Source: Aggregatibacter actinomycetemcomitans
GTDB lineage: Bacteria > Pseudomonadota > Gammaproteobacteria > Enterobacterales > Pasteurellaceae
Assembly (NCBI RefSeq): GCF_003130205.1
Contig: NZ_NRDF01000008.1
Coordinates: forward strand, 33,355-97,354
Direction of reading: 5' to 3'
Length of the DNA stretch: 64,000 nucleotides
In this document: piece after piece, positions 9,739 to 19,537 of the stretch
How positions within the stretch are numbered: position 1 is the first letter of the stretch
Layout of the letters: every line of letters starts with the position of its first letter
Program-made: the position numbers and the translations under genes
Notes under the pieces: model-generated
Database searches by the model: none
Seen by the model: the letters and a program-made list of their open reading frames with translations, nothing else
What the model was told of the DNA's origin: nothing

Positions 9739-10377
9739 ATGAATATTGAGATTATTCCCGTCACCGCATTTCAGCAAAATTGCTCTTTAATCTGGGATAA
9801 CAAGAAAAATGCGGCAATTATTGATCCGGGTGGTGAAGCAGATAAGTTAATCAAACGCATTGAAGAATTAGACTTGAATTTACAGACGATTTTACTCACT
9901 CACGGGCATCTGGATCATGTGGGGGCGGCGGAAAAAGTCAAACAACATTTTAATGTGCCTATCCTCGGTTCAAATTCCAAAGATGATTACTGGTTTAAGG
10001 GCTTGCCGCAGCAATCGGAAAAGTTCGGGATGTTATTTGAAGTCGCTGCCTTTGAGCCGGATCGTTGGTTGGATGAAGAAGGCGAAATTTTACATATCGG
10101 TGATTTTACCTTTGAAGTTCTGCATTTGCCGGGACACACGCCCGGGCATATCGGTTTTATCGAACATCAAAAACGTGTGGCGTTTACCGGCGATGTGTTA
10201 TTCAAAAGCGGCATCGGGCGCACGGATTTCCCGGGCGGCAGTTATGACGAGATTATTGCTTCCATTCGGGAAAAATTATATCTGTTGGATGATGATATGG
10301 TTATTGTTCCGGGACACGGGCCTTACACAACCATCGGCACGGAAAAACAAACTAACCCTTATGTGACGCAGGAATAA
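9739..10377 (+). CDS. ycbL: Metallo-beta-lactamase-fold hydrolase YcbL (glyoxalase II-like)
   Basis: A 212-residue cytoplasmic protein of the metallo-beta-lactamase fold. The metal motif THGHLDHVG is at about residues 54-62. Later ligands are seen in LPGHTPGHIG, FTGDVLF and VPGHGP. YcbL relatives have type II glyoxalase activity (hydrolysis of S-lactoylglutathione), but the family is broad and the substrate here is not shown by sequence. It is the last gene of the conserved ldtD-mepK-ycbL block. Confidence 0.88.
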   Translation: MNIEIIPVTAFQQNCSLIWDNKKNAAIIDPGGEADKLIKRIEELDLNLQTILLTHGHLDHVGAAEKVKQHFNVPILGSNSKDDYWFKGLPQQSEKFGMLFEVAAFEPDRWLDEEGEILHIGDFTFEVLHLPGHTPGHIGFIEHQKRVAFTGDVLFKSGIGRTDFPGGSYDEIIASIREKLYLLDDDMVIVPGHGPYTTIGTEKQTNPYVTQE

Positions 10378-10596
10378 AATCATTAACCGCAAAAATATCG
10401 GGTATTTTATTCAAATTGCTGATTTTTTTGACCGCACGTTATGGCGTGAAGACGTTAAATTTTTGTAAAAATTCTGACTTGGATCACAATATAAATTGAA
10501 TTTCTCGGGCATAATATGCCCTTTAAATGTAGCGGCGTTTTTTATGTCGTTGCCATGACGTTGTTTGTTAGTGTATTCATTTTTAAGGTGGTATTT

Positions 10597-13404
10597 ATGC
10601 AGCATAATTCTTTACAGGAATGGCTTGCCTCCAGTGCGTTGGGTGGCGCGAATCAAGCGTATATCGAAGAGCTTTATGAAAGTTATCTTGAAGATCCGGG
10701 CAGTGTGGATAGCAGTTGGCAGGCGATTTTTAAAACGTTGCCAAAATCCACCGCACTTGAACAGCCCCACTCGGTCGTGCGTGATTATTTCCGCCGTTTA
10801 GCCCGAGAGAATCATTCGCAGAGCATTACCGTTATCGACCCCGAAGCGAGTGCGAAATTAGTTAAAGTACTCCAGTTCATCAACGCTTATCGCTCCCGTG
10901 GTTATATTGAAGCCACTCTTGACCCCCTCAATTATTACCGTTGGAAAACCTCCTCCGTTCCCGAGTTAGATTATCATCAACATGGCTTAACCGATGCCGA
11001 TTTGGACGAAAGTTTCAATATCGACTATGCCGTTTACGGCAAAGAAACCATTAAACTCAGCGACTTAGCCCGTGATTTGAAAGCCACTTATTGCGGCAAT
11101 ATCGGCTTGGAATTTATGCACATTCATGATATGGAACAGCGTAACTGGTTGCAAAGTAAACAGGAAAAATGGATTCAACAGCCGCTTTTTATGAAAGACG
11201 AAAAAGTGAATTTACTCAAAGAATTGACGGCGGCGGACGGTTTGGAACGCTACTTAGGAGCAAAATTCCCGGGGGCAAAACGTTTTTCCCTAGAGGGAAG
11301 TGATGCCTTTATCCCAATGATGAAAGAAATTATTCGCCATGCCGGACGTAATGACATCGACGATATTGTTATCGGCATGGCGCACCGTGGGCGCTTAAAT
11401 ATGTTGGTGAACGTGTTGGGTAAAAAACCGGCGGAATTATTCGATGAATTTGCCGGTAAACACGCGGAAACCAATCGCACCGGCGATGTGAAGTATCACC
11501 AGGGTTTTTCTTCCGATTTTGCGGTCGATGATAAACGGGTGCATTTAACCCTGGCGTTTAACCCGTCTCATTTGGAAATCGTCAGCCCGGTGGTTATCGG
11601 TTCCGTACGCGCCAGACAAACCCGCAAACAGGATTTGGAACATAACCAGGTGCTTGCCGTTACCGTGCATGGGGATTCCGCCGTGGCAGGGCAGGGTATT
11701 GTGCAGGAAACCTTGAATATGTCCAATGCACGCGGTTACAAAGTGGGCGGCACAATTCGTATCGTCATTAATAACCAAATCGGTTTCACCACCTCCAACC
11801 CAAACGACACCCGTTCCACCGAATTTTGTACCGACATTGCGAAAATGATTCAGGCGCCGATTATTCATGTGAACGGCGACGACCCGGAAGCGGTGGCTTT
11901 CGCCGCCCGTATGGCGGTGGAATATCGCAACGCCTTCAAACGGGATATTTTCATTGATTTAATTTCTTATCGTCGTCACGGGCACAATGAGGCGGACGAA
12001 CCTTTAGCTACCCAACCGATGATGTACGGCATCATCAAAAAACACCCGACACCGCCGAAAGTCTATGCCTCCCGTTTAATTCAGGAAGGCACCATCAGCG
12101 AAGAAGATGCCACCGAAATGACCAATTTATATCGCGATGCGTTGGACAACGGCGAATGCGTCGTGCCGGAGTGGCGCGCTATGGATATGGCGAAAGTAGA
12201 TTGGTTGCAATACCTCAATTATGACTGGACGGCGCCATACGAAAGCCACTTCCCGTTGGAGCGTTTCCAAACGTTGGCGAAACGGGTTTCCCATTATCCT
12301 GATTACGTGCAGCCGCATCCGCGTGTGGAAAAAATCTATGCGGATCGTAAAGAAATGGCTCAGGGCGATAAATTATTGGATTGGGGCATGGCGGAAACCA
12401 TGGCGTACGCCACCTTGTTGGATGAAGGCACTCATGTGCGTTTGTCCGGTGAGGATGCGGGGCGCGGTACCTTCTTCCATCGCCATGCGGTCGTGCATAA
12501 CCAAAAAGACGGCACCGGCTATGTGCCGTTGACCCAATTACACGCCAACCAAGGACGCTTTGAAGTGTGGGATTCCGTGCTGACCGAGGAAGGGGTGCTT
12601 GCCTTTGAATACGGTTATGCTACGACGGATCCGAAAACCTTAACCATCTGGGAAGCGCAATTCGGTGATTTCGCCAATGGCGCGCAAATCGTGATTGACC
12701 AATTCATCAGCTCCGGCGAACAAAAATGGGGCAGAATGTGCGGTTTGGTGATGTTGCTGCCGCACGGTTATGAAGGGCAAGGCCCGGAACACTCTTCCGC
12801 CCGTTTGGAGCGCTATTTGCAGCTCTGCGCGGAACAAAATATGCAGGTGTGTATCCCGTCAACGCCGGCGCAGGTTTATCACATGTTGCGTCGTCAAGCG
12901 ATTCGCAAAATGCGTCGTCCGCTCATCGGTATTTCGCCGAAATCCTTATTGCGCCACCCGCTGGCGGTATCTACGATGGACGAACTGGTGAACGGCACTT
13001 TCCAAACCGTTATCGGGGAAATTGACGCACTCGATCCGAAACAGGTCAAGCGCGTGGTGATGTGTTCGGGCAAGGTGTATTACGATTTGTTGGAACAACG
13101 CCGTAAGAACGAACAAACGGACGTTGCCATTATTCGTATCGAACAACTTTATCCGTTCCCGCATGATGATGTGAAAGCGGTGCTTGCGCCTTATGCTCAT
13201 GTGACGGATTTTGTGTGGTGTCAGGAAGAACCGCTGAACCAGGGCGCGTGGTATTCCGGCAAACACAATTTTGAAGCGGTCATACTGGAAAGCGCGAAAT
13301 TAACCTATGCCGGTCGCCCGGCTTCCGCCTCTCCGGCGGTGGGCTATATGTCATTGCACACCAAACAACAAAAACAATTGGTGGAAGACGCGTTGACACG
13401 TTAA
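10597..13404 (+). CDS. sucA: 2-oxoglutarate dehydrogenase E1 component
   Basis: This is the thiamine-diphosphate-dependent E1 subunit that decarboxylates 2-oxoglutarate and passes the succinyl group to the SucB lipoyl arm. It has 935 residues with the start at ATG 10597 (MQHNSLQEW), which has AAGGTGG just upstream. A longer frame begins at 10516 but would add a non-conserved hydrophobic stretch. The E1 family blocks are visible: GMAHRGRLNMLVNVLGK, FNPSHLEIVSPVV, VHGDSAVAGQGIVQE, HVNGDDPEAV (TPP/Mg region) and RRHGHNEADEP. It is first in a sucABCD cluster. About 220 bases of AT-rich DNA upstream should hold the promoter, but I see no clear regulator site. Confidence 0.97.
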   Translation: MQHNSLQEWLASSALGGANQAYIEELYESYLEDPGSVDSSWQAIFKTLPKSTALEQPHSVVRDYFRRLARENHSQSITVIDPEASAKLVKVLQFINAYRSRGYIEATLDPLNYYRWKTSSVPELDYHQHGLTDADLDESFNIDYAVYGKETIKLSDLARDLKATYCGNIGLEFMHIHDMEQRNWLQSKQEKWIQQPLFMKDEKVNLLKELTAADGLERYLGAKFPGAKRFSLEGSDAFIPMMKEIIRHAGRNDIDDIVIGMAHRGRLNMLVNVLGKKPAELFDEFAGKHAETNRTGDVKYHQGFSSDFAVDDKRVHLTLAFNPSHLEIVSPVVIGSVRARQTRKQDLEHNQVLAVTVHGDSAVAGQGIVQETLNMSNARGYKVGGTIRIVINNQIGFTTSNPNDTRSTEFCTDIAKMIQAPIIHVNGDDPEAVAFAARMAVEYRNAFKRDIFIDLISYRRHGHNEADEPLATQPMMYGIIKKHPTPPKVYASRLIQEGTISEEDATEMTNLYRDALDNGECVVPEWRAMDMAKVDWLQYLNYDWTAPYESHFPLERFQTLAKRVSHYPDYVQPHPRVEKIYADRKEMAQGDKLLDWGMAETMAYATLLDEGTHVRLSGEDAGRGTFFHRHAVVHNQKDGTGYVPLTQLHANQGRFEVWDSVLTEEGVLAFEYGYATTDPKTLTIWEAQFGDFANGAQIVIDQFISSGEQKWGRMCGLVMLLPHGYEGQGPEHSSARLERYLQLCAEQNMQVCIPSTPAQVYHMLRRQAIRKMRRPLIGISPKSLLRHPLAVSTMDELVNGTFQTVIGEIDALDPKQVKRVVMCSGKVYYDLLEQRRKNEQTDVAIIRIEQLYPFPHDDVKAVLAPYAHVTDFVWCQEEPLNQGAWYSGKHNFEAVILESAKLTYAGRPASASPAVGYMSLHTKQQKQLVEDALTR

Positions 13405-13413
13405 TGAGGAGAT

Positions 13414-13480
13414 AAAGTGCGGTGATTTTTTGCCGCGTTTTTCGTGCGAAAAAAAACACGGCGAAAACCGACCGCACTTT
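13414..13480. terminator. Large uptake-signal hairpin between sucA and sucB
   Basis: Outer arms AAAGTGCGGT (13414-13423) and ACCGCACTTT (13471-13480) enclose a second imperfect stem (GCCGCG...CACGGC). It may attenuate rather than stop the transcript, since sucB needs expression with sucA. Confidence 0.55.
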
Positions 13481-13531
13481 TCATCAAAATATAAGACTTA
13501 GCTAAACGAACATAAAAAAGGAATAAACATT

Positions 13532-14755
13532 ATGACGATTGAAATTCTTGTCCCCGATTTACCTGAATCCGTTGCCGATGCCACGGTGGCGACCTGGCAT
13601 AAAAAAGCGGGCGATGCGGTGAAACGTGATGAAGTGATTGTGGAAATTGAAACCGACAAAGTGGTGCTTGAAGTGCCGGCGCAGGCGGACGGCGTGCTTG
13701 CCCGGATTTTGCAGGAAGAAGGGGCGATAGTTGTCAGCAAGCAATTGCTTGGCACTCTGGAAGATTCGGTGACAGCGGCAGCCATTGCCACGGAAAAAAA
13801 CGCGGAACCGACACCGAAAGATCGTCGCACGGAAGTGCCTGATGAACCGCATGTCACCGATGCGCAAGGCCCGGCGGTACGTCGTTTATTAGCCGAACAC
13901 GGTTTACAACCTTCCGATGTCGCCGATGTAAAAGGTACCGGCGTGGGCGGCAGAATTACCCGTGAAGATGTGGAAGCGATCCTCGCCCAACGCACCGCTG
14001 TTGCGGCACAACCGCAAGTGGCGGAAGACACCCTCAGTACCGTGGCGTATGCCGCACGTAGTGAAAAACGCGTGCCGATGACTCGTTTGCGTAAACGTAT
14101 TGCAGAACGTCTGTTGGAAGCCAAAAACACCACCGCCATGTTGACCACGTTCAATGAGGTGGATATGCAGCCAATCATGAACCTGCGCAAACAATACGGT
14201 GAAAAATTTGAAAAACAACACGGCGTGCGTTTAGGTTTTATGTCTTTTTATATCAAAGCCGTGGTGGAAGCCTTAAAACGTTATCCGGAAGTGAATGCCT
14301 CCATTGACGGCGACGATGTGATTTATCACAACTATTTCGACGTGAGCATTGCCGTTTCCACGCCGCGCGGTTTGGTCACGCCGGTATTGCGCGATTGCGA
14401 CAACCTTTCCATGGCGGACATTGAAAAATCTATCAAAGCTTTGGCGGAAAAAGGTCGTGACGGAAAATTAACGGTGGAAGATTTAACCGGCGGTAATTTC
14501 ACCATTACCAACGGCGGTGTGTTCGGTTCGTTGATGTCTACCCCGATTATCAACCCGCCGCAAAGCGCTATTTTAGGCATGCACGCCATTAAAGAGCGCC
14601 CGGTGGCGTTAAACGGTCAAGTGGTGATTCGCCCGATGATGTATTTGGCGCTGAGCTACGATCACCGCTTAATTGACGGGCGGGAATCCGTCGGTTTCTT
14701 GGTGACGATAAAAGAGCTGCTGGAAGACCCGACAAGATTATTACTTGAAATTTAA
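13532..14755 (+). CDS. sucB: Dihydrolipoamide succinyltransferase (E2)
   Basis: This is the core of the 2-oxoglutarate dehydrogenase complex. The 407-residue protein has an N-terminal lipoyl domain with the modified Lys43 in [10 protein letters not shown] peripheral subunit-binding domain follows ([16 protein letters not shown], about residues 113-150), then the catalytic domain with SYDHRLIDG, giving His378 and Asp382 as the acyltransferase pair. There is one lipoyl domain, as in other Gammaproteobacteria. AAGGAATAAACATT precedes the ATG. It lies 127 bases after sucA, with a hairpin between. Confidence 0.97.
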   Translation: MTIEILVPDLPESVADATVATWHKKAGDAVKRDEVIVEIETDKVVLEVPAQADGVLARILQEEGAIVVSKQLLGTLEDSVTAAAIATEKNAEPTPKDRRTEVPDEPHVTDAQGPAVRRLLAEHGLQPSDVADVKGTGVGGRITREDVEAILAQRTAVAAQPQVAEDTLSTVAYAARSEKRVPMTRLRKRIAERLLEAKNTTAMLTTFNEVDMQPIMNLRKQYGEKFEKQHGVRLGFMSFYIKAVVEALKRYPEVNASIDGDDVIYHNYFDVSIAVSTPRGLVTPVLRDCDNLSMADIEKSIKALAEKGRDGKLTVEDLTGGNFTITNGGVFGSLMSTPIINPPQSAILGMHAIKERPVALNGQVVIRPMMYLALSYDHRLIDGRESVGFLVTIKELLEDPTRLLLEI

Positions 14756-14760
14756 TAAGA

Positions 14761-14796
14761 AAACCGCTTGTTTCTTGCTTGCAAGACAAGCGGTTT
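14761..14796. terminator. Hairpin built from ACAAGCGGT-type uptake signals after sucB
   Basis: Arms AAACCGCTTGT (14761-14771) and ACAAGCGGTTT (14786-14796) are perfect complements, and the inner bases TCTTG/CAAGA extend the stem. The core ACAAGCGGT is the uptake signal of the Actinobacillus-type branch, not the AAGTGCGGT used elsewhere here. The T tail is weak. A second small hairpin, GCCAAC/GTTGGC (14867-14883), follows before sucC. Confidence 0.55.
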
Positions 14797-14961
14797 CGGT
14801 TTATAAAAACGCCTTAAGAAAAAAACGTTGTTTATTCTTCGCAGATAAGCTTGCTTATTTGAGCACGCCAACGGGTTGTTGGCAAGCCAACATTCAAAAA
14901 ATAATATTTTTTACAACCGCACTTTTTATCAGAATATTTATCACGCAACAGAGGATTTTGT

Positions 14962-16131
14962 ATGAATTTACATGAATACCAAAGTAAGCAGGTTTTTGCC
15001 GAATATGATTTACCGATATGCCGAGGCATCGCTTGTAAAACCGCAGACGAAGCGGCAGAAGCGATCAAACAGCTGAAAGGCGATGTTTGGGTTGCCAAGT
15101 GCCAAGTGCATGCGGGTGGGCGCGGAAAAGCCGGTGGCGTGAAGTTGGTGCGTAATGAAGCGGAAGTGCGCGCTTTTGCGGATAAATGGCTAGGGCAACG
15201 TTTGGTGACCTTTCAAACCGACGCCAACGGACAACCGATCAACATTATTTATGTGGAAGAAACGGTCAATATTGAACGTGAATTATATTTGGGCGCGGTG
15301 ATCGACCGTGCTTCACAAAAAGTGGTCTTTATGGCATCTGCCGCTGGTGGCATGAATATTGAAGAGGTGGCGGCGAAAACCCCGGAATTATTGCATAAAG
15401 TGGTGTTGGACCCGCTGGTGGGTGGAATGCCTTATCAAGGGCGCGAATTGGCGTTTAAGCTGGGGTTAAAGGGCGATCAAATCAGCCAATTCACCCATAT
15501 TTTTACCCAACTGGCGAAAATGTTTATAGAGCGGGATCTCTCTCTGCTTGAAGTCAACCCCCTTGTCGTCACGCAAGAAGGCAAACTTTCCTGTTTGGAT
15601 GCCAAAATCGTGGTGGACAGCAATGCACTGTATCGCCAGCTTGATTTAGCCACCATGCACGATATTACCCAAAGCGATGCGCGTGAAGCCTTGGCGGAAT
15701 TACATCAACTGAATTATGTGGCGCTGGACGGCAATATCGGCTGTATGGTTAACGGCGCCGGGCTTGCCATGGGCACGATGGATATTGTGAAACTGCACGG
15801 CGGACAACCTGCAAACTTCCTTGATGTAGGTGGCGGCACAACCAAAGAACGGGTAGCGGAAGCCTTCAAAATCATTCTTTCCGATAAAAATGTCAAAGCC
15901 GTATTGGTGAATATTTTCGGTGGCATCGTGCGTTGCGATCTGATCGCCGAAGGCATTGTGGCGGCGGTGAACCAAGTGGGCGTACATGTGCCGGTAGTGG
16001 TGCGCTTGGAAGGCAACAACGCGCCTTTAGGACGGGAAATTTTAGCCAACAGTGGTTTTAATATTATTGCGGCGAAAACCCTCACGGACGCGGCGGTGGA
16101 ATCTGTCAAAGCAGCAAACGGTAATCTATAA
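14962..16131 (+). CDS. sucC: Succinyl-CoA synthetase beta subunit
   Basis: The ATP-grasp beta subunit of succinyl-CoA synthetase, which couples succinyl-CoA cleavage to nucleotide triphosphate formation. It has 389 residues, the usual length. Visible blocks are [15 protein letters not shown] at the start, [24 protein letters not shown], and [18 protein letters not shown] with NFLDVGGG, which forms the phosphohistidine/CoA site with SucD. It is 206 bases after sucB and 10 bases before sucD, so it is probably co-transcribed with sucD. Confidence 0.97.
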   Translation: MNLHEYQSKQVFAEYDLPICRGIACKTADEAAEAIKQLKGDVWVAKCQVHAGGRGKAGGVKLVRNEAEVRAFADKWLGQRLVTFQTDANGQPINIIYVEETVNIERELYLGAVIDRASQKVVFMASAAGGMNIEEVAAKTPELLHKVVLDPLVGGMPYQGRELAFKLGLKGDQISQFTHIFTQLAKMFIERDLSLLEVNPLVVTQEGKLSCLDAKIVVDSNALYRQLDLATMHDITQSDAREALAELHQLNYVALDGNIGCMVNGAGLAMGTMDIVKLHGGQPANFLDVGGGTTKERVAEAFKIILSDKNVKAVLVNIFGGIVRCDLIAEGIVAAVNQVGVHVPVVVRLEGNNAPLGREILANSGFNIIAAKTLTDAAVESVKAANGNL

Positions 16132-16141
16132 GGAGTGAATG

Positions 16142-17014
16142 ATGTCAATTTTAATCAATAACAATACCAAAGTGATTTGTCAGGGCTTCACCGGCGGACA
16201 AGGCACATTCCACTCCCAACAGGCATTGGCTTACGGTACTCAATTAGTGGGCGGCGTGTCCCCCGGCAAAGGCGGCACAACCCATCTGGGCTTACCGGTG
16301 TTCAACACCGTGCGGGATGCCGTGGAAGCAACCGGCGCCACCGCAACGGTGATTTATGTGCCTGCACCAGGCTGTAAAGACGCCATTTTAGAAGCCATCG
16401 ACGCGGGCATTCAGTTTATCGTGTGCATTACCGAAGGGATTCCGACATTAGATATGTTGCTGGTCAAACAGCGTTTAAATCAAACCGGCGTACGTATGAT
16501 CGGCCCGAACTGCCCGGGTGTGATTACACCGGAAGAATGCAAAATCGGCATCATGCCGGGCGATATTCACAAGAAAGGCAAAATCGGCATCGTTTCCCGC
16601 TCCGGCACGCTCACCTATGAAGCGGTCAAACAAACCACCGACGAAGGTTTCGGGCAATCCACTTGTGTGGGTATCGGCGGCGATCCGATTCCCGGCTCCA
16701 ACTTCGTGGATATTCTCAAATTATTCCAAGAGGATCCGCAAACGGAAGCTATCGTCATGATCGGCGAAATTGGCGGCTCGGCGGAAGAGGAAGCGGCGGC
16801 GTTCATTAAACAACACGTCACCAAGCCAGTAGTCAGCTACATCGCCGGCGTCACCGCCCCGAAAGGTAAACGCATGGGACACGCTGGCGCCATAATCAGC
16901 GGCGGCAAAGGCACCGCCGATGAAAAGTTTGCCGCCCTCGAAGCCGCCGGTGTGAAAACCGTCAGAAGCCTAGCGGACATCGGCGTGGCATTGCAGGACG
17001 TGTTGAAGAAATAA
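16142..17014 (+). CDS. sucD: Succinyl-CoA synthetase alpha subunit
   Basis: The alpha subunit binds CoA and carries the phosphorylated histidine. It has 290 residues from ATG 16142 ([10 protein letters not shown]). An ATG at 16139 directly precedes it; AAGGAG at 16130 suits either. The CoA-binding Rossmann start ([15 protein letters not shown]) and the catalytic GHAGAI histidine near residue 246 are seen. The ribosome-binding site overlaps the sucC stop, implying coupling. It converges on fdhF. Confidence 0.97.
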   Translation: MSILINNNTKVICQGFTGGQGTFHSQQALAYGTQLVGGVSPGKGGTTHLGLPVFNTVRDAVEATGATATVIYVPAPGCKDAILEAIDAGIQFIVCITEGIPTLDMLLVKQRLNQTGVRMIGPNCPGVITPEECKIGIMPGDIHKKGKIGIVSRSGTLTYEAVKQTTDEGFGQSTCVGIGGDPIPGSNFVDILKLFQEDPQTEAIVMIGEIGGSAEEEAAAFIKQHVTKPVVSYIAGVTAPKGKRMGHAGAIISGGKGTADEKFAALEAAGVKTVRSLADIGVALQDVLKK

Positions 17015-17032
17015 TTGGCGTTAGTGAGATAA

Positions 17033-17078
17033 AAAGTGCGGTCGGTTTGAAAAACGTTTTTTAAATCGACCGCACTTT
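17033..17078. terminator. Inverted uptake-signal terminator between sucD and fdhF
   Basis: Arms AAAGTGCGGTC (17033-17043) and GACCGCACTTT (17068-17078), with further pairing GGTTT/AAATC inside. It sits between converging genes and can serve both strands. Confidence 0.7.
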
Positions 17079-17130
17079 GATCTACTCCCCAAAACTTGGA
17101 CAGATTAACCTGAGTTTGGGGAGATAGATC
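17079..17130. repeat. Imperfect 52-bp palindrome resembling joined insertion-sequence ends
   Basis: GATCTACTCCCCAAAACT (17079-17096) and AGTTTGGGGAGATAGATC (17113-17130) are imperfect reverse complements around a 16-base centre that contains TTGGACAG. The pattern CCCCAAAACTTGGAC resembles the ends of IS3-family elements. It may be a tiny non-autonomous remnant, or simply the fdhF terminator stem. The family link is from memory. Confidence 0.4.
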
Positions 17131-17183
17131 ATTTGGATTCCCTTAAAAGTGCGGCTGTAATTTTCGTTAAATCAAAACAAACT

Positions 17184-19343
17184 TTATGCTACTAACGCAG
17201 TTTGTTTTAAGCGGTTTTTCAGTTTGGTATATTCCACTACTACATAGTGTTCTGCCCAAGCTTGATCCTCAATTTTATCAATACGCACCGCGCTGTATTT
17301 GTATTCCGGCGTTCTTGAACCCGGGTTTAAATGTTCGGCGGTGAGTTCATTGCATTTGCCGATCCACCATTGGTAGGTCATATAACAGGCGCCTTTATTA
17401 GTACGGGTGCTCACATTGGCGCGGGAAATCACCTTACCGCGTACAGATGAAATCCACACCAAATCATTATTTTTAATGCCTAATGCCTTTGCGTCTTGGT
17501 CGTTCATTTGAACGAATCCCGGTTCATCCGCCAAGGCGGCTAATGCGCGGCAGTTACCTGTCATAGAACGGCAGGAATAGTGTCCCACTTCGCGTACGGT
17601 GGATAGTACCAACGGGAATTCTTCGGAAAGATCTTCCATGGGCGGTTCCCAGTCGCAGGCAAAGAATTCGGCTTTGCCGCCTTTGCGGTCGAAAATTTGT
17701 CCTTCATACAAATACTGCGTACCTTGGTCTTCCGGTCCTTCGTCGGTACAAGGCCATTGAATATAACCCAGTCCCTCCATTTTTTCATAAGTTGCACCTT
17801 TATAAATCGGGCAAAGTTCACGCAGTTCGTCCCAAATTTCTTTGGTGTTGTTATAGTGCATCGGGTAACCCAAGGCTTGCGCCATGAGGCTGATGATTTC
17901 CCAGTCGTCCTTGACATCGCCCACCGGTTCAACGGCTTTATAGAAGCGTTGGAAACCACGGTCGGCGGCACTGTACACGCCTTCATGTTCGGCACAGGAG
18001 GTTGCCGGCAAAATCACATCCGCTTCTGCAGCGGTTTGGGTCATGAAAATATCCTGTACGATGATGAATTCCAAATCCTTGAAGGTTTGTTTCATGGCGT
18101 TAATATCCGGTTCGGTTTGTAATGTGTCCTCACCCATGATGTAAAACGCTTTGAGTTTGCCTTCTTTCACTGCGTGCGGTACTTCACTTAACGGCACGCC
18201 CGGCTTGGTCGGAATGGACGGTACACCCCAGGCTTTGGCAAATTTCGCGTTAATTTCCGGATCGGCAAAACTTTGATAGCCCGGCAGGGTGTTAAACAAT
18301 GCACCCATATCGCACGCACCCTGTACGTTGTTTTGACCACGTACCGGGTTCACACCTACATTCGGTTTACCAAGATTACCCGTCAACATTGCCAAACTTG
18401 CCAACGCACGAACGGTTTCCACCCCTTGGCGAAATTGACATACACCCATGCCCCACAAGATCGTGGCGGTTTCCGCTTTCGCATAAGTGCGGGCGATTTC
18501 ACGCAACATATCAGGTGCAATGCCGGTGATGTGTTGCGTGGATTCAGGTGTGTATGCTTTAATGGTTTCATAGAACGCATCAAAGTTTTCGGTGTGTTCA
18601 TCAATGAATTTTTGATCTTGCAACCCTTCTTCCAAAATCACATTCATCATGGCATTTAAGAACGCCACGTTACTACCGTTGGCAAGCGGCGCATAAATAT
18701 CCGCAATACGGGCAGTTTCGATTTTACGAGGGTCACAAACAATGATTTTCGCACCTTTTTCTTTGGCGTGATTAATCCGACGCGCCACGATTGGGTGTGA
18801 AGTGGAGGCATTATAGCCGAAGATAAATACACATTTGGTGTCTTCAATCTCAACGATTGAATTGGACATTGCGCCGTTACCGACCGATTTGAGCAGACCT
18901 GTTACAGAAGGGCCGTGTCATACGCGCGCACAACAGTCAACGTTGTTATTTCCTAATACCGCACGGGCGAATTTTTGCATAACAAAGTTGACTTCGTTAC
19001 CCGGACCGCGGGAAGACCCTGTCACCATAATGGATTCGTTACCGTATTTTTCACGGATTTCTCTGAGACGGTTAGCGGAGTAGGAAATTGCTTCTTCCCA
19101 GCTTACCGGTGTGAATGATTCGCCACGTTTGTAGCGGATCATCGGTTGAGTCAGGCGAGGAGTCAGGATTTTGGTGTCATGCACGAAATCCCAGCCGTAA
19201 TATCCTTTTAGACACAACTCCCCTTCGTTGGTCTTGCCGTTTGCACCCTCAGCTCCCACAATTTTGTTGTTTTCAACCAAAAGATTGATCTTACAACCTG
19301 AGGCACAATACGGACACACAGTAATCACTTTTTTAATTGCCAT
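17184..19343 (-). CDS. fdhF: Formate dehydrogenase H, selenocysteine-containing (FdhF)
   Basis: This is the cytoplasmic molybdopterin enzyme that oxidises formate to CO2 and feeds electrons to the hydrogenase of formate hydrogenlyase. The frame is interrupted by TGA at 18918-18920, in the context CCARV-TGA-HGPS, exactly where E. coli FdhF has selenocysteine; this is residue 142 here. The total is 719 residues. The N-terminal CPYCASGC gives a [4Fe-4S] cluster, and MGMGVCQF-like and GQNNVQGACDMGA blocks bind the cofactor. ATG 19343 (MAIKKV) is preceded by AAGGAC. A naive gene call splits it into two at the TGA. Confidence 0.96.
18872..18920 (-). promoter_or_regulatory. Selenocysteine insertion (SECIS) region of fdhF
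   Basis: Downstream of the in-frame UGA the mRNA reads ACAGGUCUGC, which keeps the GGUCU loop that SelB recognises in E. coli fdhF. The stem around it looks weaker than in E. coli (few pairs beyond CA/UG), so folding should be computed. Confidence 0.65.
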
Positions 19344-19537
19344 AGTAATGTCCTTATTTGAGATATAACACGAGATGGATAAATTATTGTTATTGTCCAA
19401 AGCCATCATACTCCTAAACACTAGGATAGACCTACAAAAAGCATGGATTTATTGATATAGAACAGGTTTTTTGCGAATTTTGGGATTTGATAGTGAAATT
19501 ATGTCATCACTAAAGATGGGGTAATAACTTTAACCGA

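Noticed and set aside
10516..10596. An N-terminal extension of SucA starting at 10516
   Set aside because: It would add a hydrophobic stretch foreign to the family, and AAGGTGG sits just before ATG 10597.
13498..14190. A 230-codon minus-strand frame opposite sucB
   Set aside because: A Ser/Arg-rich antisense shadow of a strongly conserved gene, with no relatives that I recognise.
18918..19421. A separate 167-residue formate dehydrogenase fragment, as if fdhF were broken
   Set aside because: The stop is the conserved selenocysteine UGA with a SECIS-like sequence after it, so this is one gene.
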